A program made the position numbers and the translations under genes. The notes beneath the pieces are model-generated. The model was not told the DNA's origin, did no database searches, and saw nothing but the letters and a program-made list of their open reading frames with translations. A stretch of DNA of 12,255 nucleotides from Geodermatophilaceae bacterium (lineage in GTDB: Bacteria; Actinomycetota; Actinomycetes; Mycobacteriales; Geodermatophilaceae), in the NCBI GenBank assembly GCA_013814015.1, contig JACCQS010000306.1, positions 1-12,255 of the forward strand. The letters run 5' to 3'. Shown piece after piece: positions 6,653 through 12,255 of the stretch. The first letter of the stretch is position 1. Each line of letters begins with the position of its first letter.

Positions 6653-6934
6653 TCGCTCTACGTCAGTCGCAGTGGATTCGAACTGGTTGCCAGCGCCAAC
6701 CCCAGCATTGCTCTCTTACACCCGGCTGACATACGGCTAGTCGCTCGGCGGGAGGATCGCCCAGGTGTAGCCGTTGCGCCGACTGTCAAAGACGCATTCG
6801 TACCAAATATCGAGAGCCTCATCATGATGAAGCCGACCAACATCCGACGCTTCGTTGCATTCACCAACCGGCGGACGTTCCGTGGAGTCAGGCGACGAAC
6901 CGCTCACGAGTCGGGGTCGAGTAGGTCGAGTTGA
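6653..6934 (+). other. Intergenic stretch with a 93-codon open frame lacking a normal start (possible gene debris)
   Basis: Between the helicase stop and the deaminase-like gene's 3' end, a plus-strand frame runs from the codon after TGA 6650-6652 to TGA 6932-6934. It has no ATG, GTG or TTG in its first half; the first ATG pair is at the MMKPTN segment. The translation looks protein-like in places (LVASANPSIALLHPADIRLV, DAFVPNIESLIMMKPTN, FVAFTNRRTF), but I recognise no family. The minus strand here is also open (6658-6867, TTG start) with poorer composition. The last 30 nt overlap the deaminase-like gene in antisense. It is most likely a remnant or chance. A weak 5-bp hairpin (CGTCG/CGACG) at 6630-6646 could help terminate helicase transcription. 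Confidence 0.25.
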
Positions 6935-8160
6935 TCGCCGCCCACTGTCCGGGGGCCATTACGTCCTCGGGCCCCGGTCGTAGACATGGCTACGCGATTT
7001 GGCAGGCGGAAGTGCTTCCCGAGTGTTTCCGTTTGCTGTTGGTAGTTTGAGCCAATTCCCTTGCCGTACAGGTGCGTAGGCTCTTCAAGCATGCGCTCGA
7101 ATGTCAGCTTGCATACGGGCTGCCGATGTTCGATCATGAACGGGACATCGTGTGCCCGAACCTCAAGAGCGGCCGTCGATCCCTTGAACCTGTCGCCCTC
7201 ATCGTAACCAAAGCCTGGGTCGAAGAATCCCGCATAGTGTGTCCTTAGCTCACCACTAGTTGGGTCGTATGCCGTCATTTCCGCGGCGAGTGCAGGGGGA
7301 ATAGTAACCGCCTCGTAGGACATGAGCAGGTAGAAAACCTTGGGCGTCAGCACGATGCGACGGCCGTTCTCACGTTTGACCGGTTCCCAGTAGTCCTTTG
7401 GGTCGGCTGTATGCACACTTGTCATGTCCAGAAGCGGTGGGCTGCTCCGCGCGCGGTAACCGACGTCGCCGGTCGGATCTCCCTTCAAATCAAGGCCAAG
7501 GAAGAGACCGCCCGACAGGTCGAGCTTCTCGGGCGGTACGTCGGCTCCGCGCTCAAAAAGTATGGGCTGGCGCATATGAAACTTGTTGATCTCTTCATCG
7601 CTGAGTTCCGTATGACCCACCGATAGCCGCAACTGATTCAGTGATAGGTCCTCTCGTACGAGGACGGGAAAAGAGAGTGGCACAACTTCTAGGTACAGTC
7701 CGCCTTTGTAGCCTGCCGTAATCTCGTCGAATCGATAGCTGTAGTCGGTGATCACGCGCGTAAAGACGTCAGCACGGCCCGTCGAACTTTTCGGGTTGGC
7801 TCTCCCTCGAATGTCGGCCGGAAGATCGAGCCGCTCTTTCAGCGGGATCAGGTACGGAAGACCGGGCGCGAGAACGGCCCCCTTGCCGCTAAGTGAGAAC
7901 TCATCGAGCACGAGGCCCTTCATTCGCCGCTGAACCGTTTGGCTTGTCGGCAGGAAGCTGCAACGCACGCGATAGGCCACCGGGCCGAGTCGAAGATCGA
8001 GGCTTGCGGGTTGGATGCTCTGGTGCGGAATATCGGATCCGAGGGACTTGATCATTCCCGCTTCGACGGCTTTCGCGAGGTACTGGTTTGGGAGCACTCC
8101 CATGCCGCCGTTCGGCAGGCCTAGCACGGCACGCTGAACCAACATGAGGCCACGGCTCAT
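6904..8160 (-). CDS. Long two-domain dCTP deaminase / dUTPase-superfamily protein (2'-deoxycytidine 5'-triphosphate deaminase family)
   Basis: 418 aa from the ATG at 8160. It resembles the long dCTP-deaminase family, in which two dUTPase-like beta folds are fused, rather than the common ~190-aa Dcd. First domain: GVLPNQYLAKAVEAG (21-35), IQPASLDLRLGPVAYRVR (49-66), NPKSSTGRADVFTRVI (122-137; Ser/Arg of the active-site loop) and GLYLEVVP (154-161) with Glu158 in the place of the catalytic Glu. Second domain: IPPALAAEM, YAGFFDPGFGYDEG and AALEVRAHDVPFMIEHRQPV, ending in a low-complexity tail with DQLDLLDPDS. Predicted reaction: dCTP to dUTP plus ammonia, or a related nucleotide hydrolysis. The start is uncertain (8160, 8145 or 8103; none has a strong Shine-Dalgarno). 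By eye the gene uses more A/T-ending codons than its neighbours, suggesting acquisition. It is transcribed towards the helicase, not with it. Confidence 0.82.
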   Translation of the reverse strand: MSRGLMLVQRAVLGLPNGGMGVLPNQYLAKAVEAGMIKSLGSDIPHQSIQPASLDLRLGPVAYRVRCSFLPTSQTVQRRMKGLVLDEFSLSGKGAVLAPGLPYLIPLKERLDLPADIRGRANPKSSTGRADVFTRVITDYSYRFDEITAGYKGGLYLEVVPLSFPVLVREDLSLNQLRLSVGHTELSDEEINKFHMRQPILFERGADVPPEKLDLSGGLFLGLDLKGDPTGDVGYRARSSPPLLDMTSVHTADPKDYWEPVKRENGRRIVLTPKVFYLLMSYEAVTIPPALAAEMTAYDPTSGELRTHYAGFFDPGFGYDEGDRFKGSTAALEVRAHDVPFMIEHRQPVCKLTFERMLEEPTHLYGKGIGSNYQQQTETLGKHFRLPNRVAMSTTGARGRNGPRTVGGDQLDLLDPDS

Positions 8161-8308
8161 CCTATGCCCGTCGCGACGGCCCGCGTGTGGCGCGGCGACG
8201 CGCCCCAGCCACGTCGCTCCCGTCCGTTGCGGGCGAACGCCGCTGTCAACCACGCCGTCGTTTCGCGGACCAGCCTCCCAGCCAATCAGTCTGCCCTACC
8301 TGCCTACT

Positions 8309-8339
8309 GACGAGTGTGAAAGCCATCCCATCAGCTCCG
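8309..8339 (+). repeat. Direct repeat, right copy (GAAAGCCATCCCATCAG core)
   Basis: Core 8318-8334, identical to 3157-3173, with matching GACGAG on the left and TCCG on the right. The copies are 5.16 kb apart in the same orientation. Possible explanations are the ends of an integrated segment, or two members of a dispersed small repeat family in this genome. Confidence 0.7.
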
Positions 8340-8369
8340 CATCTTGGAGCGGATGACGCTCTTTCACAC
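8314..8369. repeat. Nested 56-nt inverted repeat (hairpin)
   Basis: The outer arms GTGTGAAAG (8314-8322) and CTTTCACAC (8361-8369) are perfect 9-bp complements. Inside, ATCC (8325-8328) pairs with GGAT (8351-8354), and GCTCC (8334-8338) pairs with GGAGC (8346-8350) around a 7-nt loop. The left arm coincides with the direct repeat; the left copy at 3147 lacks an equally good partner arm. It could be a terminator, a small mobile repeat or a structured RNA. Confidence 0.6.
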
Positions 8370-8484
8370 CACCCAATCTCAGCGACGAGCATTCTGCCTG
8401 GGCAGGTCCCGCGGTAGCCATGGCGCCAGATTGCTACCTGCTGTTCAGCGCGTCGAGCACGCGCCCGCCGGGCAGCGAGGTTGA

Positions 8485-8685
8485 CAGGTCGATCCGACTT
8501 CCACTTCTCCGCCCAAGCCGACGGCGAACGAGCACGTCGCCGACGATGCTCAGGGCTACGATGGCGCCTGGGCGGGCACATCTCTACACGGCGCTTCTCA
8601 TACATCGAGCGCTCACTGGGACGATCTCCGCGTCGGGGTCATCACGTTGGCTCTGGCCCAGGGAACCGCCGGGCAGAGTATGTGA
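8485..8685 (+). other. Possible coding remnant without start codon
   Basis: A plus-strand frame open for 66 codons between TGA 8482-8484 and TGA 8683-8685, with no ATG, GTG or TTG start near its 5' end. The residues look more natural than other frames here (PTANEHVADDAQGYDGAWAG, then SAHWDDLRVGVITLALAQGT). I recognise no family. It may be the tail of a lost gene or a chance frame. Confidence 0.25.
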
Positions 8686-8721
8686 CCTGCGCAGGAGCGT
8701 CAGCGGCTGATCGACGAGCGG

Positions 8722-9179
8722 CTATTCGGAGCGCTCTGGATCGACGGATCGAATTGCCTGTGACCGCAGCCTGAACCCGATCGTCGCCTCAACAATCCGG
8801 TCACGCAAGCGCCCGACAGTGTCCGACTTGGGCACGGGCAGGTCCATGTCCGTGGCGAGCGCCTTGAGTTCTGCGCGCAGTGGAGCGAGTTCCAGAAGGA
8901 CGGCCAAGGCTGCTCACGAGATGTAGCGCGCAACAACCGGTCGCGAATGGCGCGGACGTCGACATCTATGGGTCGAGAAGGCCGCGCACGACTCCTAGAG
9001 GAAATCCTCTCAACCACGATCCTCGCATCATTGCGCTCAAGCGCGGAAATGTCATCATCACTCAGGTTGCGCACGACGCCGAGGGTCCGCTCGATGGTGA
9101 AGCCCGCGAACGTTGCTCCTGGTACCAGCGTCACGATCGCCTCCAGGTACCCCTTCGCCAGGAGTGGATCGTAAGGCAC
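8722..9179 (-). pseudogene. Frameshifted gene of unknown function with SAP-like C-terminus
   Basis: Frame 1 from a GTG at 9179 gives a natural-looking protein: VPYDPLLAKGYLEAIVTLVP, then FTIERTLGVVRNLSDDDISALE and VDVRAIRDRLLRATSREQ, to about 8914. It then degenerates into Ser/Arg/Cys-rich sequence. The other frame picks up there as LAVLLELAPLRAELKALATD, continues with VPKSDTVGRLRDRIVEATIG and FRLRSQAIR, and stops at TAG 8722-8724. That end has the leucine/lysine pattern and 'LRDRIVEATIG' helix of SAP-like domains found at the C-termini of actinobacterial proteins. One missing base near 8912 (CAGGCC read as CAGCC) would restore an uninterrupted E-Q-A-L-A-V. It follows the transporter gene by 10 nt on the same strand, so it may have been third in that operon. 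It could be a true pseudogene or a sequencing error. Function unknown. Confidence 0.6.
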
Positions 9180-9189
9180 CGACGCCGAA

Positions 9190-10137
9190 TCAGGGGGCCG
9201 AGGCGGTCCCCGCTGTCGGGCAGGGGGGCGACGTGTGCAGTGAGAACGGCAGGAGATCGGGCTCCCATGCGGCATCCGGTGCGGCACCCGCCCGGAGACG
9301 AACCTGCGCGCCGGCCAAGGCGACCACCCCGCCGATCGCCGCGGCTGCGGCGGCGAGCTCCGCGGCTGCGATCCACCACGGGAGGCCGGCGGCCTCCCCG
9401 AGCAGGACGGCACCGATCAGCACCGCCACGATGGGGTCGACGATGGTCACCGAGGCGACCGCCAACTGGGGCGGGCCAGCCGCATAGGCCTGCTGCATGA
9501 ACCAACCACCGAGGGCCATCGCCAGCGCCATCCCGGCTACCGAACCGGGTGCGACACCGCCGAGTCCGTTGCCGTCGAAGTCCTGCGCCACCGCTCGCAT
9601 CAGCAGCGCGGTGAAACCGTACGAGATCCCGGCGGCTGTGCTCGCGGCAAGGGCGCGTACCCGGCCGTGCGCTCGGGCGGCGGCCAGCGCGAGTACGAGC
9701 ACCCCCAAAGTCACCGGAACGGCGGCTTGCAGTTCGGCGCTGCGAGGTACGGCGGATGCAGTGACGTTGCCGCTGGCCAGGAGCAGAAAGCCGACGACGC
9801 CAGCGGTACTGACCGCAATCGCGATGACCGCAGGCCGGGTCAATGCCTGCTTCGAATGGCGGGCGTTGATAACTGCGGTCAGCCCCAACGCCAGTACGCC
9901 CACCGGCTGCACCACGGTCAGCGGGGCGATGCTCAGCGCGACGGCATGCAGTAGCGCGCCGATCGAGGAGGACAGCACTCCCAACCACCAACGCGGAACG
10001 CGAGCAAGGGCGCCAAGGGAACTCGGGTGAAGGGCGTCGCCGGTCCGTACCAGCCCGACCCCTTGATGCTGCAGGGACGCGCCGACTGCGAAACAGCCGG
10101 CACCGAGTGCGGCCAACAGGATTCCCAGTGAAATCAT
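9190..10137 (-). CDS. DMT-superfamily (EamA-like) membrane transporter
   Basis: 315 aa and mostly hydrophobic, with about nine to ten predicted membrane helices, for example LGILLAALGAGCFAVGASLQ (4-23), WWLGVLSSSIGALLHAVALS, PLTVVQPVGVLALGL and VASVTIVDPIVAVLIGAVLL, followed by the typical LGEA loop. Two similar halves and small-residue-rich helices fit the drug/metabolite transporter superfamily. The ATG at 10137 overlaps the stop of the DUF998 gene (ATGA), so the two are coupled. The last ~35 residues are a Pro/Ala/Ser-rich cytoplasmic-type tail without homology signals. The substrate cannot be told; homologues export metabolites or move Mg2+-like ions. Confidence 0.85.
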   Translation of the reverse strand: MISLGILLAALGAGCFAVGASLQHQGVGLVRTGDALHPSSLGALARVPRWWLGVLSSSIGALLHAVALSIAPLTVVQPVGVLALGLTAVINARHSKQALTRPAVIAIAVSTAGVVGFLLLASGNVTASAVPRSAELQAAVPVTLGVLVLALAAARAHGRVRALAASTAAGISYGFTALLMRAVAQDFDGNGLGGVAPGSVAGMALAMALGGWFMQQAYAAGPPQLAVASVTIVDPIVAVLIGAVLLGEAAGLPWWIAAAELAAAAAAIGGVVALAGAQVRLRAGAAPDAAWEPDLLPFSLHTSPPCPTAGTASAP

Positions 10138-10889
10138 GCACTGCGCCGTTGGGTAGCAACTGAATTCACCTGAGCTACGGCGATCCCAATGGTGAGCAGC
10201 AATCCGAACAGGCTCAGGATCAGGAGCCGTTCGACAAGGCCGTGGACCAGGTGACCGTCGAAGATGTCGGCGACTGGCGAGCCGGGGAAGAGCTTCGGTG
10301 CATGGCTGAGGGTGAACACCCCGCCCAGCACCGCGCCGCTCAGGCTGAGCGCGCCTACGGCACGGCGGTACGTCGCCCAGGCCGGTACGCCTCGCGAGCG
10401 CAGGTACACCAGCCATCCGGCCAGCGGCAGGCTGACGTACATCGTGGCCCCGGCGTACCGGTGGATCTGTCCCACGAGCGACGCCGTGTCCATCCCGATC
10501 GGATCGGTCGGGAACGCCGCGGCGGTGACCAGCCCGAACGACCACAGGCTGAGCAGCCCGGTGATGAGCGCAGCGCCGGGCAGTCGGATCCGCGCCAGCG
10601 CACGGGTCAGGGCGGTGGAGGCAACGGCGAGCAGGCCGGTGCTCACGCCGAACAACCAGCCCAGGCCCTCGACGAAGATCAGGTCACTGACGGTTGTGGA
10701 CACGAAGCTCAACTCGCCGACCGAAACCGTGTGCAGGTAGACCATCGTCAGGAACGCCCCGGCCAGTGCGACGGCCGCAAAGGTGACCAACGCAGGCCGC
10801 GGTCCTGCGATTTGAGAAGTGGTCGACGGACGCCGCACCGGGCGTGTCAGGTGGTGGGGCTGGGTCGCAGCCAACGCTGTTGTCGTCAC
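10134..10889 (-). CDS. DUF998-family membrane protein
   Basis: 251 aa starting at GTG 10889. After a ~30-residue Thr/Pro/Arg-rich cytoplasmic N-terminus come about six membrane helices: ALVTFAAVALAGAFLTMVYL, LGWLFGVSTGLLAVASTAL, ALITGLLSLWSFGLVTAAAF, ATMYVSLPLAGWLVYL, ALSLSGAVLGGVFTLS and LLILSLFGLLLTIGIAV. The FPTDPIG motif following helix 3 and an H-R-x-A-G segment at the start of helix 4 are characteristic of DUF998 proteins, whose function is not established. It is the first gene of a coupled two-gene operon with the DMT transporter. The Shine-Dalgarno is weak (AAGG close to the GTG), and an 8-nt direct repeat GATCCGGT at 10908-10915 and 10923-10930 lies just upstream. Confidence 0.8.
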   Translation of the reverse strand: MTTTALAATQPHHLTRPVRRPSTTSQIAGPRPALVTFAAVALAGAFLTMVYLHTVSVGELSFVSTTVSDLIFVEGLGWLFGVSTGLLAVASTALTRALARIRLPGAALITGLLSLWSFGLVTAAAFPTDPIGMDTASLVGQIHRYAGATMYVSLPLAGWLVYLRSRGVPAWATYRRAVGALSLSGAVLGGVFTLSHAPKLFPGSPVADIFDGHLVHGLVERLLILSLFGLLLTIGIAVAQVNSVATQRRSA

Positions 10890-11066
10890 GCCTTGACCGT
10901 CTCAGCGGATCCGGTTCGCAACGATCCGGTAGGCACCCCCCTTCCGGGTGGTCATACCCCGAAGATCCTCAGGGTGCTGTCTACGCCCAGAAACGTACGC
11001 CAAGCACGAAAGGCGATGCGACCCAAGGGATCGGGGATGATCTCCGTACCCTGAGTGGTTGCGCCC

Positions 11067-11120
11067 TTATCGCGATAACTGCTCGATTCGCGTGCCCAAT
11101 CGCATGGTTGTCGCGATAAC
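11067..11120. promoter_or_regulatory. Twin palindromic operator candidates (consensus GTTATCGCGATAAC)
   Basis: Site 1: TTATCGCGATAA at 11067-11078 is a perfect 12-nt palindrome. Site 2: GTTGTCGCGATAAC at 11107-11120 is a 14-nt palindrome with one mismatched pair. The string TCGCGATAACTGCT occurs twice exactly (11070-11083 and 11111-11124), and the centres are 41 nt apart, about four helical turns. They lie in the divergent region between the DUF998 gene and the Pr6Pr gene, with site 2 about 28 nt before the Pr6Pr start. This is the layout of a dimeric repressor (TetR, GntR or MarR-like) binding twice on one DNA face. No regulator gene is in the window. Confidence 0.6.
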
Positions 11121-11147
11121 TGCTGCTCATGATGTGAGGATGTGGCC

Positions 11148-11798
11148 GTGATCGACTCGCGGGCTATGAAGGTCCTGGGCGTGGTGCTGCGGGTCGGCTT
11201 CGGAGCGCTCGCCCTGGCAGCAGTGATCACTCAGCTGTGGATCCAGATCGACGCCGGCTCGCCGGTAACGAACTTCCTCAGCTACTTCACCATCGAGAGC
11301 AACATCCTGGCCGGAATCGTGCTGCTCGCCTCAGGCCTGATGCCGGTCGCCAGGCGGCCGAGTTGGTGGGAGGGCCTGCGTGGCGCGGCGACGCTGTACA
11401 TGGTCGCGACCGGCATCGTCTACAACACCCTGCTGCTCGACGTGGACGTCGGCAATCTCGCGTCCTGGGTCAACACCGTCACCCACCGAGTGATCCCGCT
11501 CGTTCTGCTGGCGGACTGGCTGATCGCGCCACCCAGAGAGCGGCTCAGTCGCCGTACGTCGCTGTTGTGGTTGGCCTTTCCGCTCCTGTACTGCGCCTAC
11601 TCGCTGATCCGCGGCCCGCTGGTCGACTTCTACCCGTACCCGTTCCTCGATCCGCGCCTGGACGGTGGGTACGGCCGGGTGGCGATCCTTATCGTGATCC
11701 TGGCGGTCGCCTTCGCCCTGCTCGCCCTGCTGGTCGCGTGGGTCGGCAACCGGCTGCCTGCCCGCGATCATGGAGCTGTCACCATGAATCGGCCTTGA
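11148..11798 (+). CDS. Pr6Pr-family membrane protein
   Basis: 216 aa from GTG 11148, chosen because GAGGA at 11136-11140 is 7 nt upstream; GTG 11142 and ATG 11166 are alternatives. About six membrane helices are visible, starting with VLGVVLRVGFGALALAAVIT. Family-type landmarks include FLSYFTIESNILAGIVLL, in which polar S-Y-F-T-I-E-S-N sits at the end of helix 1, VTHRVIPLVLLADWLIAPP, and YSLIRGPLVDFYPYPFLDP near the C-terminus. Pr6Pr proteins are widespread in actinobacteria and of unknown biochemical function. It is transcribed divergently from the DUF998-DMT operon and is probably controlled by the palindromes just upstream. The C-terminal tail after the last helix is short and polar. Confidence 0.82.
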   Translation: MIDSRAMKVLGVVLRVGFGALALAAVITQLWIQIDAGSPVTNFLSYFTIESNILAGIVLLASGLMPVARRPSWWEGLRGAATLYMVATGIVYNTLLLDVDVGNLASWVNTVTHRVIPLVLLADWLIAPPRERLSRRTSLLWLAFPLLYCAYSLIRGPLVDFYPYPFLDPRLDGGYGRVAILIVILAVAFALLALLVAWVGNRLPARDHGAVTMNRP

Positions 11799-11823
11799 AA
11801 CTGGTCACACATGATCACCCGAG

Positions 11824-12192
11824 TTGATGACCTCGGGCATAGTCCGCGTCCTGCGGGTGCTCGCCGTTCCGGGCGCGACCTCGCGCGATCTCGCCGCCCA
11901 GGTACGCCGAGCGGTGTTGCTCGGTGTGGACCTCGCCCTGGTCGTCGTGGGTGCCAACGACCTCACCCGACTGGTGCCACCGGCGCAGGCCGCGGCGACG
12001 GAGGCGGCAGGCGGCGTGGTGGCCCCGGTGTCGGCCGAGCTCGCCCGTGCCTTCGCCGCGGATCCGGCGCTGTTCTCGCGGGATCGCTTCCACCCGTCCT
12101 CGGCTGGATATGCCCGCATCGCCGACACCCTGACTCCGTACGTCGTGACGGCCGCCCGCTCGCACAGCGCAGCCCTGCAACCCGAGCACTGA
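11824..12192 (+). pseudogene. SGNH/GDSL hydrolase relic with lost N-terminus and internal deletion
   Basis: The open frame (122 codons, TTG/ATG near 11824) keeps three recognisable parts of an SGNH-fold lipase/esterase. These are LAVPGATSRDLAAQV, LALVVVGANDLTRLVPP with the block III G-x-N-D motif, and AADPALFSRDRFHPSSAGYARIAD with the block V Asp and His (D-x-x-H) dyad. The block I GDSx nucleophile motif and block II are missing at the front. Between VPPAQAAA and TEAAGGVVAPVSAEL the stretch normally linking blocks III and V (several dozen residues) is gone in frame. The protein cannot be catalytic. The frame may still be translated. It starts 26 nt after the Pr6Pr stop on the same strand. Confidence 0.75.
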
Positions 12193-12206
12193 CCTGCATA
12201 GTGCGG

Positions 12207-12255
12207 TCAGGTGAAGGCGGAAATGCCGGTGACCGCGCGGCCGATCAGGAGCTTC
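12207..12255 (-). CDS. C-terminal end of a gene, possibly acyl-CoA dehydrogenase (rest outside window)
   Basis: Minus-strand codons from the right edge read KLLIGRAVTGISAFT followed by TGA at 12207-12209. The pattern L-I-G-R-x-x-T-G-I is reminiscent of acyl-CoA dehydrogenase C-termini, and codon use is G/C-ending like the neighbours. Only 15 residues are visible, so the family is tentative. It converges on the SGNH relic with a 14-nt gap. Confidence 0.4.
   Translation of the reverse strand, partial: KLLIGRAVTGISAFT

Larger units (their letters stand above)
8161..8721. other. Long intergenic region upstream of the deaminase-like gene
   Basis: About 560 nt without a convincing gene. It holds the right copy of the direct repeat (8309-8339), a 56-nt hairpin (8314-8369) and a possible coding remnant (8485-8685). 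Open frames on both strands here have arginine/serine/proline-rich shadow composition. The promoter of the deaminase-like gene should lie in its left part, but no clear -10/-35 elements are seen. Confidence 0.5.

Noticed and set aside
6658..6867. 69-codon minus-strand frame with TTG start
   Set aside because: No Shine-Dalgarno, no recognisable domain, and Ala/Ser/Arg-rich composition; it competes with an equally open frame on the plus strand.
10242..11054. 270-codon plus-strand frame across the DUF998 gene
   Set aside because: It is the shadow of a membrane-protein gene with clear helices on the other strand; its translation is Arg/Gln/Gly-rich without pattern.
1..12255. CRISPR array, prophage integrase or complete insertion sequence
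   Set aside because: No regularly spaced repeats, no transposase or integrase motifs and no matched terminal inverted repeats were seen on either strand.

Overview
The window reads as chromosomal DNA of a high-G+C actinobacterium. Evidence for this is the strongly G/C-ending codons, GTG and TTG starts, ATGA/GTGA gene overlaps, and gene families typical of Actinobacteria (Pr6Pr and DUF998 membrane proteins, a SWIM-type SNF2 helicase, PhoD-like phosphatase, VapBC). The species cannot be named from the sequence. No CRISPR array, complete insertion sequence or rRNA is visible.

Left part (1-2150): the 3' end of a PhoD-like metallophosphatase faces a compact three-gene operon on the minus strand (1725 to 547). 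That operon encodes a metallo-enzyme of the nitrile hydratase/thiocyanate hydrolase superfamily. The nitrile hydratase beta subunit is split into two ~100-residue proteins, followed by the metal-binding alpha (gamma) subunit with a cobalt-type CTLCSC claw. This is the subunit layout and order of thiocyanate hydrolase scnB-scnA-scnC. All junctions overlap, and a 10-codon leader ORF may couple into the first gene. The operon abuts the C-terminal relic of a secreted lipase.

Middle (2264-8721): a tRNA-Ser(UGA) is followed by two tight hairpins, a VapBC-like toxin-antitoxin pair, a large SWIM/SNF2 helicase (1096 aa), and, on the opposite strand, a long two-domain dCTP deaminase-like protein. The deaminase-like gene looks less G+C-rich than its neighbours. 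A ~31-nt direct repeat lies on both outer sides of the helicase and deaminase-like genes (3147-3178 and 8309-8339). The right copy forms part of a 56-nt hairpin. Short open frames without start codons at 6653-6934 and 8485-8685 may be gene debris.

Right part (8722-12255): a frameshifted gene with a SAP-like C-terminus lies just downstream of a DUF998-DMT transporter operon on the minus strand. A divergent intergenic region carries two near-identical TCGCGA-centred palindromes. It precedes a Pr6Pr-family membrane protein on the plus strand. After that come an internally deleted SGNH hydrolase relic and the last codons of a minus-strand gene, perhaps an acyl-CoA dehydrogenase.

Overall the window mixes intact small operons with at least three decayed genes, which suggests an accessory, turnover-prone segment next to a tRNA gene. 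The most interesting items are the split nitrile hydratase/thiocyanate hydrolase-type operon, the repeat-bracketed helicase plus deaminase-like gene pair, and the twin palindromes at 11067-11120.
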